From the NCBI GenBank assembly GCA_032433765.1, contig JAVIAB010000160.1, positions 14,810,307-14,874,306 of the forward strand: a DNA stretch of 64,000 bases, read 5' to 3'. Shown here one piece after another: positions 42,881 through 53,744 of this stretch. Each line of letters starts with the position of its first letter. Within the stretch, counting starts at the first letter, position 1. The notes beneath the pieces are model-generated. The model saw only the letters and a program-made list of their open reading frames with translations, made no database searches and was not told where the DNA came from. The position numbers were made by a program, and so were the translations under genes. This DNA comes from Megaustenia siamemsis. Lineage: Eukaryota > Mollusca > Gastropoda > Stylommatophora > Ariophantidae.

Positions 42881-43953
42881 ATGATTGAGCCTATAATTTA
42901 CGATGTAAGTTTGAATATTTTGTTTTCTCTTAAAGTATGTTAAGGCTTATCGATAAAAGGTTGTTCAATTGTATTGATGTGTTTAACGTAGGTATGATAA
43001 GTAGTGTTGAATTCGTTCGCTTTTTCATAATAAATGGGTGCTTAAAGTAGATAATTTACGTCTTGTTATTCAATGTTATTAATGTATTTAAACTAGGTAT
43101 GTTAAGTATTGTTGACACGGGGTTCTTTGATTTTCCACAGATCGTTTCTCATAATGAGGTATTTTCTGGAGAACATCAGTGTCCATTGTGTCGAAAGAAG
43201 TTTAAATGGCGTAAAGATATGTTGCAACACACTCGAGCAGCGCATCGCCTTATACGCCATGCTTGTACCATTTGTCAAAGTCCGTATACGAGTCGAAGTT
43301 CTTTAGCCAGACATAGGAGACTAAAACATTCTACAACAACACCAGCTTCACCAGTGGCACCGTCTACATCGCTAGTTTCACCCTCGATACCTGCTACAAC
43401 AACAACAACTTCAGACTCGGTACCTGCTACAACACCAACTTCAGACTCGGTACCTGCTACAACACCAACTTCAGACTCGGTACCTGCTACAACAACTTCA
43501 GACTCGGTACCTGCTACAACAACAACAACTTCAGACTCGGTACCTGCTACAACACCAACTTCAGACTCGGTGCCTGCTACAACACCAACTTCAGACTCGG
43601 TACCTGCTACAACACCAACTTCAGACTCGGTACCTGCTACAACACCAACTTCAGACTCGGTACCTGCTACAACACCAACTTCAGATTCGGTACCTGCTAC
43701 AACACCAACTTCAGACTCGGTACCTGCTACAACAACAACTTTAGACTCGGTACCTGCTACAACACCAACTTCAGACTCGGTACCTGCTACAACACCAACT
43801 TCAGACTCGGTACCTGCTACAACACCAACTTCAGACTCGGTACCTGCTACAACACCAACTTTAGACTCGGTACCTGCTACAACACCAACTTCATCGCCAC
43901 CGCTTGCCCCTTCACCCGCAACCAAACGAAAGAGACGAAGAACAATTTCCTGA
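42881..43953 (+). CDS. Two-finger C2H2 zinc-finger protein with Ser/Thr/Pro repeat domain (two exons)
   Basis: Proposed spliced gene: a short coding exon 42881-42904 (MIEPIIYD), intron 42905-43140 (GTAAGT...TTTTCCACAG), exon 43141-43953; 278 residues. Two C-x2-C-x12-H-x4-H fingers: C22/C25/H38/H43 (CPLCRKKF...) and C50/C53/H66/H71 (CTICQSPY...). Then a 10-residue repeat SDSVPATTPT about 16 times and a basic end TKRKRRR, a likely nuclear localisation signal. A DNA-binding nuclear protein is the natural reading. No in-frame ATG lies ahead of finger 1 within the second exon, which is why I place the start in the small exon. After the stop another frame continues to 44049 with DDVRAVYQQNWSVINTE, so a frameshift may have cut the original C-terminus. 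Host gene or Polinton-type accessory gene: undecided. Confidence 0.6.
43385..43890. repeat. 30-bp coding minisatellite in the C2H2 gene, about 17 copies
   Basis: Unit TCAGACTCGGTACCTGCTAC plus AACACCAACT, encoding SDSVPATTPT. Unit-length variants (27 and 33 bp) keep the frame. Synonymous and conservative changes only (S/L at position 1, P/T at position 9). Confidence 0.97.
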
Positions 43954-44065
43954 GAGTAAAAAGCACAAGAACGATGACCCTTTAACACCACTGCTGGATG
44001 ATGTGCGGGCTGTGTATCAACAAAACTGGTCAGTTATAAACACGGAATAATAGAACAAAGAAGTA

Positions 44066-44216
44066 TGTGTTAGCACTCGGAAAAATTGACAGACAAACAA
44101 CAATAGAAAAAAACGAAGAACAATATATGGTCCGAAGTGGGATCGAACCCGTACTCAGTGGCACCGCGCCTTGCCACGAGAAGCCGAACGCTTGGTACAC
44201 TGCCACGCAGCCAACT
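44066..44216 (-). mobile_element. SINE-4, copy 1 (tRNA-derived)
   Basis: Minus strand head: GCTGCGTGGCAGTGTACCAA (A-box half) and GGGTTCGATCCC (perfect B-box core), followed by a body ending in (TTTTTTCTATTG) and TCCGAGTGC. A second copy lies at 62818-62968. Confidence 0.82.
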
Positions 44217-44730
44217 AAAAAATTGGCTATTGCAGTAGTGTCTTCCACGAAAGGCGATCTCAATACAAGACAGTTTCCACATATACATTCTTCCACTCAC
44301 CTGATTGCCCCTTCATCACAGACTGGTCTGCTCTTCTAAGTGATGTGTTTGATAGTCAGAAAACCCGATTCAAAATAATTGTGGTCACCACCTTATTCTC
44401 AGACATAGAGAGATAGAGGTGATTTACGCTTCTTCCACTCTTCCCTCAATAACTCGGCTGTTCTCGAGTTCCCCCGTTTGATCAATAATCTTGGAGACTT
44501 CACAAGCTTCGTTGATTCTCTAAAGGAACACGATCCCGTAGACACCGCCATGCTCAACAGACCGATACTAAGTGGATGGTGGAGAGCATTCCTGCGACTA
44601 GTTTTTATTTATTTCACCGACATGACTTCCCGATCATTTAATTAGTTGTCACGTTCGAGCTTGTGTTGAAAAAAAGGGAAAGCGAGGTGGGAAGGTGACA
44701 TGGTAGGAGAGAAGAGTAGTAGTGGATAAG
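44217..44730. other. No gene identified
   Basis: About 500 bp, unassigned. Confidence 0.35.
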
Positions 44731-44734
44731 AGAG

Positions 44735-44735
44735 A

Positions 44736-44773
<38 letters not shown>

Positions 44774-44909
44774 GAGACAGAGAAGTTAAACTTTTACTGT
44801 ACATTTATAAAATATCTGTTCTCGCGGCTGTATTAATAAAGGCTTTATTGTGCAAATTACATAGAAAGTCTCATATTTGTTTATTTTATTTGTCTTGATT
44901 AATTCACTT

Positions 44910-44941
<32 letters not shown>

Positions 44942-45375
44942 CGGCGAGAGGAGAGAAAGAGATAGAGAGAGGGAGAGAAGTTTTGGAGATTGTTGGAGAG
45001 ATGATAGGAGTAAATGGAGAGAATGAGTAAGTGTTACAATGGAGGGAAGTCTATGAGGGAATATGAGAGAGAGAGAGAGGGAGAAGTCTGGGAGGGGGAT
45101 GGAGAGCCGATAGTCGTAAATGTCTAGAATGAGTAAGTGTTACAATGGAGGGAAGTCTATGAGGGAATATGAGAGAGCGAGAGAGGTGTGAGTGAGAGAG
45201 AGAGGTTAGAAAAGTATAGGCGAGGAGGGAGAGATCTGATATGTTTAAATGGAGAGCCTGAGTAAGCGTTATAATATATGGAGGTCTATGAGGGAAGTTA
45301 AAATTATGAAGGAGGGTGGAAAAGAGAGGTGTGAGGGTGGTAGAGAAGGAGAGTGGTCTATGAGGAAATAGAAGG

Positions 45376-45415
<40 letters not shown>

Positions 45416-45475
45416 TGTTTAATCTCACTAATACAGAAGAAAGACAGTTATGAAAAGTTAAAGAACGATCATAAT

Positions 45476-45518
<43 letters not shown>

Positions 45519-45545
45519 ACCATTAACACCGAGGAACAAGGAAGA
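44735..45545. repeat. GA-rich microsatellite and minisatellite block
   Basis: Several (GA)n runs (44738-44770, 44912-44940, 45382-45415, 45478-45515) and a roughly 80-120-bp repeated module with GAATGAGTAAGTGTTACAAT and GGAGGGAAGTCTATGAGGGA. The long Ser/Leu-rich minus-strand frame here is an artefact. Confidence 0.93.
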
Positions 45546-45699
45546 GATAACACCGGCTTTCCTCCGTTTTTTTTTAAATCATTACAGCACAGTATATACA
45601 AGCACGCACCTGCCCTGATGAAGTGAGAAAACATTCAACCTGAGAGATAAAAAATATAAGATCCTACACACAGGAGATGAACACACTTTCCTCAACACA

Positions 45700-45915
45700 C
45701 CAGGCATAAATAGGTCACTTCCGGGTCACCGACACGAGAGGTGAACACCTCGACACGAGAGGTCATGGTCAACTCCGGCGGTAGCGAGGGGCAGATGGGG
45801 TAGACTCTCATATAGAAAAAATCTGCCGGTAGACTATTTATATAAGGAATATTATGCCGCTGGAAATAGAAAAGGGGCCTATTATGCTGGATATTCACTA
45901 CTATCGTCTGTCTCT
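45700..45915 (-). repeat. Right arm of the 160-bp inverted repeat, with TATA box
   Basis: Reverse complement of 41849-42016. The TATA box TTATATAAATAG (45834-45845 on the minus strand) points left, so both arms direct transcription into the 3.7 kb between them. The inner edge carries a duplicated CGACACGAGAGGT that the left arm lacks. Confidence 0.85.
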
Positions 45916-46084
45916 AATATCATGATGTGTACATATAAGCGTGCTGCTATTGGTCAGTTTGGTTACGCGTCTGTCTATCCAACTTTTCGACTTAATTTCC
46001 GACTAACTTAAAAATGACCTCTAACATGACATTCATCGTGTGTACAGATCCCTTAATGCACGAAACATATTTGTATAAATAATA
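45916..46084. other. Unassigned spacer
   Basis: No gene or repeat recognised. Confidence 0.4.
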
Positions 46085-46465
46085 TATATATAAATCACTG
46101 GAGTCTGTAGAAATGTGGTTTTATAGAAGAATGTTGAGAGTACCATGGACAGCTAAGAAGAGTAATGAAGATGTTCTGAGAGAGGTCAAAGCAAAAAGAG
46201 AGCTAATTTTCAATATTAGGAAGAAAAATAATCATTTTATGGCCATGTAATGAGAAGAGAACAACTGGAATATATTGTAACAACTGGGATAATTAAGAGA
46301 CGAAGAGATAGAGGGAAGCAAAGAGAAAAAATAACAGACAGCTTAAGAGAATAGTTTGGCAGAAGGTCAACAACAGAAATGATAAATAGCTGCCGAGATC
46401 GAAAGTTGTGGAGAGACATGATCACCTACGCCAGTAGGTCCGGCACTTGATGATGATGATGATAT
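46085..46465 (+). mobile_element. LINE-A2 3' fragment
   Basis: About 95% identical by eye to 56327-56695: CTGGAGTCTGTAGAAATGTG, GGCCATGTAATGAGAAGAGA, GATCGAAAGTTGTGGAGAGA, and a (TGATGA)n tail. Encodes ESVEMWFYRRMLRVPW in fragments, then GHVMRREQ-type coding broken by stops. Confidence 0.9.
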
Positions 46466-47104
46466 ATATATTACCAATTTCTGTTTATTTCTGTAATATA
46501 AAGATTCACAAGCAACTTAAAATTATAATTCTTATAATGCACACAGGGGAGATAATGGCACTGGTTTTTTAAATATATATTTTACATTTATTTTTTTGGT
46601 TTTTTTTTTGGTGTAGACATGGAGTATGTAGGTCAAGTAATGATTAATGTAGGTCACGCTTAGGCGTAGGAGTAAGGCTACAATTGTCATGGAAATTCCA
46701 GAAGCAGTTTTCTGGACTCGACATATCACGATTTACTTGAACTCTCACTGTCCAATTGGGTTTTTTAAATATATATGTTCTTGTAAAAAAATGTGATTGC
46801 TTTGCATGTAAGCGATAAGTGCAAATCTGGACTTTTCACAGGTTTGAAAACGATTAATGTAATATTGCACAATTTATTATAATTCATCCCATAATCCCGG
46901 AGAACGTGAGGGGATCACTGACATACATAGGCAACCTTCTCTATTTATCTCTATTTTCAGTCAATGTTTGGAACTCTCGAAAGCCGAGACCTGTTCATTC
47001 TTTGGTGTTATCTTTCCATATATTTTCTGTCCACTTCTTCTTTTCAACGCTCTTTACATAATGATTTTTGGCAGAATATGGTTTGGAGGCACCAGTGAGA
47101 CCTT
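46466..47104. other. No gene identified
   Basis: About 640 bp, AT-rich, with no recognisable coding or repeat content. Confidence 0.4.
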
Positions 47105-47680
47105 GAACTTTAGTGACAAACGATAATTCACAAACAGAAGAGATAGAATCAAGATGCAACAAAACTTGTCAAATCATCGGACAGTTATCACCACTATTGT
47201 CCAACAAGGAAATAACTCTAGAGGCAAAACGAGCAATATACAATACAATCTTCATCCCAACGTTGTGTTACAATGCCAAACCTGGACCTTAGATGCATGA
47301 ACAATTAGAAACAATAACCTCTACTGAGATGAAATGTGTTAGACGAATGACATAAAACAGTCTAAGCGTTAAGATCATAAATTAAGAACTGAGAAAAAAG
47401 CTAGTAATAGCCCCCGTCGTTAAATATATAAAGAAACAAAAGATAAAAGGCCACGTGTCAAGGCAGAAAGATCAAAACACAACACAACGAGCCTTCAAAA
47501 ACGTTGTGAGAATACCACACCTAATGGTCGACCACGAAAAAGATGGATTGTTGAAATATTAGAAGCACTAGAAAACATGACTGCATTAGAAGCGAACAGA
47601 AGAGCAAAAGGCCGCAAATTACATCTCCCCTCGACGCTGAATGGCTAATGAGGAAGGAAAGGGGAGAAGAAGAAGAAGTG
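47105..47680 (+). mobile_element. LINE-E 3' fragment with (GAA)n tail
   Basis: Frames read SRCNKTCQIIGQLS, TEMKCVRRMT-like and a C-terminal CATCTCCCCTCGACGCTGAATGG block before AGAAGAAGAAG. Similar to 60575-60935 and 62995-63130. Many stops. Confidence 0.82.
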
Positions 47681-47850
47681 ACGCCTTAAAAATAAGAACA
47701 GATGATTGAAATAGGTGGTTAAACCATTTCACTTTCTTTCGTTTCTTCACAGTCGTAGCAGCATCATCATGTGCTTGATCATGTGCTCACATTTATATGT
47801 TTCCTCTGTGTGAGGCCGTCACCAAACTTTGTAGGTGTGTACGTTATACC
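47681..47850 (+). repeat. 170-bp flank duplicated next to another LINE-E
   Basis: AGAACAGATGATTGAAATAG through GTGTGAGGCCGTCACCAAAC is nearly identical to 60955-61110, and both lie directly downstream of a LINE-E 3' end. Either part of the element's 3' region or a duplicated block. Confidence 0.85.
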
Positions 47851-48640
47851 TCACGCTACCAGAACTGGAGGAGGAGGTGTGTTCTTGTGGCCGAATAACA
47901 AGGAAGAGATTACCAGATCAATAGGTGCTGGGATACTGGGTATAATAGCTACAACTATAAAGCAGAAACCGAAGTCCTCAAAGATGTTGCTAAACTGGTT
48001 ATTCATCACAAATATAATGTGTACAAGAAATTGGTGATACTGACCGACGCACTCTCAGTCCTAACAGCTCTATAAAATAAACACAGGAAAAGCGAGGCAG
48101 ATGACTTGAGAACACTCCTAGACCAATTGTGCAATAACTTCTAGAGAGTGGTCTTCCAGTGGATAGCATCACACTGTAATATGCAGGGAAACGAATGCGC
48201 ATACAAACTAGCTCAGGAGGGAGAGAGATTACTACAAGAGACCCATATGGTCAGCTACGATGAAGCCAAATCCAACATCAAAGGCCAATATAATGAAAAG
48301 TGGAAACAAGAACACCCAAAGTATAGCTAGGGAGGCTGATACCACCAACTATCAAGGAGGAATCAAGTCATCAAACTTCGCCTACGCACTGGCCACAACA
48401 GAATGAGAAACCACATGTTCACTAAACTCAAAATATGAAGTAGCAGCCAATGTCACTGTATCCTGGATAACATGACAACAAAACATGTTCTACATGATTG
48501 CCCCCAGTACACAGACCTGAGAAGGACAATGTGGCCCACACCCACCTCCCTGGAAGAGAAACTATACGGGGCAACCAAATCACTGAAACAGACAACTGCC
48601 TTTATAAGGGAGTTCGGAATCTTAGTCTGAATGAGCCATG
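47840..48640 (+). mobile_element. LINE-F RNase H and C-terminal fragment
   Basis: Frames: TRTGGGGVFLWPNNKEEITR (47771-48037), then FQWIASHCNMQGNECAYKLA (48148-48330), the RNase H SHxNxxGNExA signature, then RLRTGHNRMRNHMFTKLK, TKHVLHDCPQYTDLRRTMWP and TAFIREFGILV before the stop near 48630. This is the standard tail of Jockey/I-group LINEs with RNase H. Several stops and shifts. Confidence 0.88.
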
Positions 48641-48683
48641 ATTGCAGAAAAAGAAGAACATGACAACAGAAGTGGGAGATCTG

Positions 48684-50085
48684 AGAGATTCTTTCAGTCA
48701 GGCTTTGATAAATGCAACGTTCTGTTAGAGATCTGTCTAAAAATAGAAATTCTTTCAGTCGGGCTTTGATGAATGCAACGTTCTGTTAGAGATCTGTCTA
48801 AAAATAGAAATTCTTTCAGTCGGGCTTTGATGAATGCAACGTTCTGTTAGAGATCTGTCTAAAAATAGAAATTCTTTCAGTCGGGCTTTGATGAATGCAA
48901 CGTTCTGTTAGAGATCTGTCTAAAAATAGAAATTCCTTCAGTCGGGCTTTGATGAATGCAACGTTCTGTTAGAGATCTGGCTAAAAAAACATAAATTCCT
49001 TCAGTCGGGCTTTGATGAATGCAACGTTCTGTTAGAGATCTGGCTAAAAATAGAAATTCCTTCAGTCGGGCTTTGATGAATGCAACGTTCTGTTAGAGAT
49101 CTGGCTAAAAATAGAAATTCTTTCAGTCGGGCTTTGATGAATGCAACGTTCTGTTAGAGATCTGACTAAAAATAGAAATTCCTTCAGTCGGGCTTTGATG
49201 AATGCAACGTTCTGTTAGAGATCTGGCTAAAAATAGAAATTCCTTCAGTCGGGCTTTGATGAATGCAACGTTCTGTTAGAGATCTGGCTAAAAATAGAAA
49301 TTCCTTCAGTCGGGCTTTGATGAATGCAACGTTCTGTTAGAGATCTGGCTAAAAATAGAAATTCTTTCAGTCGGGCTTTGATGAATGCAACGTTCTGTTA
49401 GAGATCTGACTAAAAAACATAAATTCCTTCAGTCGGGCTTTGATGAATGCAACGTTCTGTTAGAGATCTGGCTAAAAATAGAAATTCCTTCAGTCGGGCT
49501 ATGATGAATGCAACGTTCTGTTAGAGATCTGGCTAAAAATAGAAATTCCTTCAGTCGGGCTTTGATGAATGCAACGTTCTGTTAGAGATCTGACTAAAAA
49601 ACATAAATTCCTTCAGTCGGGCTTTGATGAATGCAACGTTCTGTTAGAGATCTGGCTAAAAATAGAAATTCTTTCAGTCGGGCTTTGATGAATGCAACGT
49701 TCTGTTAGAGATCTGTCTAAAAATAGAAATTCCTTCAGTCGGGCTTTGATGAATGCAACGTTCTGTTAGAGATCTGGCTAAAAATAGAAATTCTTTCAGT
49801 CGGGCTTTGATGAATGCAACGTTCTGTTAGAAATCTGGGTAGAGACATATTCTTTCAGACGGACTTTTGTTTATGCAACGTTCTGTGTGAGATCTGACTA
49901 GACAGAGAGATTCTTTCAGACGGACTTTGGTGAATTTAACGTTCTGTGTGAGATCTGACTAAACAGAGAGATTCTTTCAGACGGACTTTGGTAAATGTAA
50001 CGTTCTGTGTGAGATCTGACTAGACAGAGAGATTCTTTCAGACGGACTTTGGTGAATGTAACATTCTATGAGAGATTCTGCCGCT
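48684..50085. repeat. 61-bp minisatellite, about 23 copies
   Basis: Unit begins ATTCTTTCAGTCGGGCTTTG and contains GAATGCAACGTTCTGTTAGA. Internal copies differ mostly by CTG[TG]CT and T/C changes; the last four (49840-50080) form a diverged subtype with CAGACGGACTTTGGT. Confidence 0.97.
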
Positions 50086-50190
50086 GTTACCTTGTATTTT
50101 CCCTTCCAAGACTACTTTTAGCAGGCTGTTGTGTCTTTCAACATGCCCCAAAAATCTCATTTGTGATGTCTGAATAGCTTGTACAAGGAG
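50080..50190 (-). mobile_element. Small LINE C-terminal fragment abutting the 61-bp array
   Basis: Minus strand encodes MRFLGHVERHNSLLKVVLEG, the GHVxRHNSL motif of LINE C-termini, and its reading continues into the first array unit (GRISH...). The 61-bp array may therefore have grown from this LINE. Confidence 0.6.
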
Positions 50191-50615
50191 AAGAAAGATC
50201 GTCTGTGAACTTAAACATTCATTAATTTAACAATTTAGATTGTCTATCACACCGCAAGATAAGGGAATGAAAATGTACCAAGGCGTCGTTGTTCATCTAG
50301 CCATTAAACATAGACAGATAACAAAAGTAAGCAGATTAAATATTGACAACTCTTAACATGCTTCCTTTCCATGCGAACAACGCGATTCTAAACATGTGAT
50401 CCAATTGACAAAAAAAAATTATTATTATTACAAGAAGTGACTGGAAAGGAGAGAACACAATGTTATATCTCCCTGTAAAAGGTGAGGGAATATATACATC
50501 TACACCCAACCAGCAACGATAGTAGTACTAGCTTTACTTTCAATCTTTATGGAATACGAGGCTTTCTTCTACTTTTATCAAGCTGCTGATGCTTTTAAGC
50601 GTCACGAAGAGAGGA
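50191..50615. other. No gene identified
   Basis: About 425 bp, unassigned. Confidence 0.4.
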
Positions 50616-53600
50616 GGTTGTTGTCACTAAACTATGGTGTGACTAGATATTTGGTTGCTTGTTGTTGTCACTAAACTATGGTGTGTCTAGATATTTGGTT
50701 GCTTGTTGTTGTCACTATACTATGGTTTGACTAGATATTTGGTTGCTTGTTGTTGTCACTATACTATGGTGTGACTAGATATTTGGTTGCTTGTTGTTGC
50801 CACTATACTATGGTGTGTCTAGATATTTGGTTGCTTGTTGTTGCCACTATACTATGGTGTGTCTAGATATTTGGTTGCTTGTTGTTGTCACTATACTATG
50901 GTGTGTCTAGATATTTGGTTGCTTGTTGTTGTCACTATACTATGGTGTGAAGAGATATTTGGTTGCTTGTTGTTGTTACTATACTATGGTGTGTCTAGAT
51001 ATTTGGTTGCTTGTTGTTGTTACTATACTATGGTGTGTAGAGATATTTGGTTGCTTGTTGTTGTCACTAAACTATGGTGTGTCTAGATATTTGGTTGCTT
51101 GTTGTTGTCACTATACTATGGTGTGTCTAGATATTTGGTTGCTTGTTGTTGTCACTATACTATGGTGTGTATAGATATTTGGTTGCTTGTTGTTGTCACT
51201 ACACTATGGTGTGTCTAGATATTTGGTTGCTTGTTGTTGTCACTAAACTATGGTGTGTCTAGATATTTGGTTGCTTGTTGTTGTCACTATACTATGGTGT
51301 GTCTAGATATTTGGTTGCTTGTTGTTGTCACTATACTATGGTGTGTCTAGATATTTGGTTGCTTGTTGTTGTCACTATACTATTGTGTGACTAGATATTT
51401 GGTTGCTTGTTGTTGTCACTATGCTATGGTGTGTCTAGATATTTGGTTGCTTGTTGTTGTCACTATACTATGGTGTGACTAGATATTTGGTTGCTTGTTG
51501 TTGCCACTATACTATGGTGTGTCTAGATATTTGGTTGCTTGTTGTTGTGACTATACTATGGTGTGTCTAGATATTTGGTTGCTTGTTGTTGCCACTATAC
51601 TATGGTGTGTCTAGATATTTGGTTGCTTGTTGTTGCCACTATACTATGGTGTGTCTAGATATTTGGTTGCTTGTTGTTGCCACTATACTATGGTGTGTCT
51701 AGATATTTGGCTGCTTGTTGTTGTCACTATACTATGGTGTGTCTAGATATTTGGTTGCTTGTTGTTGTCACTATACTATGGTGTGTCTAGATATTTGGTT
51801 GCTTGTTGTTGTCACTATACTATGGTGTGACTAGATATTTGGTTGCTTGTTGTTGTCACTATACTACGGTGTGTCTAGATATTTGGTTGCTTGTTTTTGT
51901 CCCTATACTATGGTGTGTCTAGATATTTGGTTGCTTGTTGTTGTCACTATACTATGGTGTGACTAGATATTTGATTGCTTGTTATTGTCACTATACTAAG
52001 GTGTGTCTAGATATTTGATTGCTTGTTATTGTCACTATACTAAGGTGTGTCTAGATATTTGGTTGCTTGTTGTTGTCACTATACTATGGTGTAACTAGAT
52101 ATTTCGTTGCTTGTTGTTGTCACTATATTATGGTGTGTAGAGACATTTGGTTGCTTGTTGTTGTCACTATACTATGGTGTGAAGAGATATTTGGTTGCTT
52201 GTTGTTGCCATTATACTATGGTGTGTCTAGATATTTGGTTGCTTTTTGTTGTCACTATACTATGGTGTGACTAGATATTTGGTTGCTTGTTGTTGTTACT
52301 ATACTATGGTGTGTCTAGATATTTGGTTGCTTGTTGTTGTCACTATACTATTGTGTGTCTAGATATTTGGTTGCTTGTTGTTGTCACTATACTATGGTGT
52401 GTCTAGATATTTGGTTGCTTGTTGTTGCCACTATACTATGGTGTGTCTAGATATTTGGTTGCTTATTATTGTCACTATACTATGGTGTGACTAGATATTT
52501 GGTTGCTTGTTGTTGTCACCATACTATGGTGTGTAGAGATATTTGGTTGCTTGTTGTTGTCACTATACTATGGTGTGACTAGATATTTGGTTGCTTGTTG
52601 TTGTCACTATACTATGGTGTGACTAGATATTTGGTTGCTTGCTGTTGTCACTATACTATGGTGTGTCTAGATATTTGGTTGCTTGTTGTTGTCACTATAC
52701 TATGGTGTGTCTAGATATTTGGTTGCTTGCTGTTGTCACTATACTATGGTGTGTCTAGATATTTGGTTGCTTGTTGTTGTCACTATACTATTGTGTGTCT
52801 AGATATTTGGTTGCTTGTTGTTGTCACTATACTATGGTGTGTCTAGATATTTGGTTGCTTGTTGTTGCCACTATACTATGGTGTGTCTAGATATTTGGTT
52901 GCTTATTATTGTCACTATACTATGGTGTGACTAGATATTTGGTTGCTTGTTGTTGTCACCATACTATGGTGTGTAGAGATATTTGGTTGCTTGTTGTTGT
53001 CACTATACTATGGTGTGACTAGATATTTGGTTGCTTGTTGTTGTCACTATACTATGGTGTGACTAGATATTTGGTTGCTTGCTGTTGTCACTATACTATG
53101 GTGTGTCTAGATATTTGGTTGCTTGTTGTTGTCACTATACTATGGTGTGTAGAGATATTTGGTTGCTTGTTGTTGCCACTATACTATGGTTTGTCTAGAT
53201 ATTTGGTTGCTTGTTGTTGTCACTATACTATGGTGTGTAGAGATATTTGGTTGCTTGTTGTTGCCACTATACTATGGTGTGTCTAGATATTTGGTTGCTT
53301 GTTGTTGTCACTATACTATGGTGTGTCGTTGGTTGCTTGTTGTTGCCACTATACTATGGTGTGTCTAGATATTTGGTTGCTTGTTGTTGTCACTATACTA
53401 TGGTGTGTCTAGATATTTGGTTGCTTGTTGTTGTCACTATACTATGGTGTGACTAGATATTTGGTTGCTTGTTGTTGTCACTATACTATGGTGTGACTAG
53501 ATATTTGGTTGCTTGTTGTTGTTACTATACTATGGTGTGTAGAGATATTTGGTTGCTTGTTGTTGTTACTATACTATGGTGTGTAGAGATATTTGGTTGC

Positions 53601-53742
53601 TTGTTGTTGTTACTATACTATGGTGTGTAGAGATATTTGGTTGCTTGTTGTTGTCACTATACTATGGTGTGACTAGATATTTGGTTGCTTGTTGTTGTTA
53701 CTATACTATGGTGTGTAGATATATTTGGTTGCTTGTTGTTGT
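50616..53742. repeat. 44-bp minisatellite, about 71 copies (3.1 kb)
   Basis: Unit GTTGTTGTCACTATACTATG followed by GTGTGTCTAGATATTTGGTTGCTT in two pieces: 44 bp. Variants (GTGACTAG, GTGTAGAG, GAAGAGAT, GCCACT, TTACT) occur in blocks and higher-order duplications (for example about 52500-52660 and 52920-53100 look alike). The end touches LINE-A directly at 53743. Confidence 0.98.
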
Positions 53743-53744
53743 CA

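Noticed and set aside
43275..43991. 238-codon minus-strand frame opposite the C2H2 gene
   Set aside because: Antisense shadow of the 30-bp coding repeat; the plus strand has the zinc fingers and splice sites.
45051..45539. 162-codon Ser/Leu-rich minus-strand frame
   Set aside because: Translation of GA-rich repeats.
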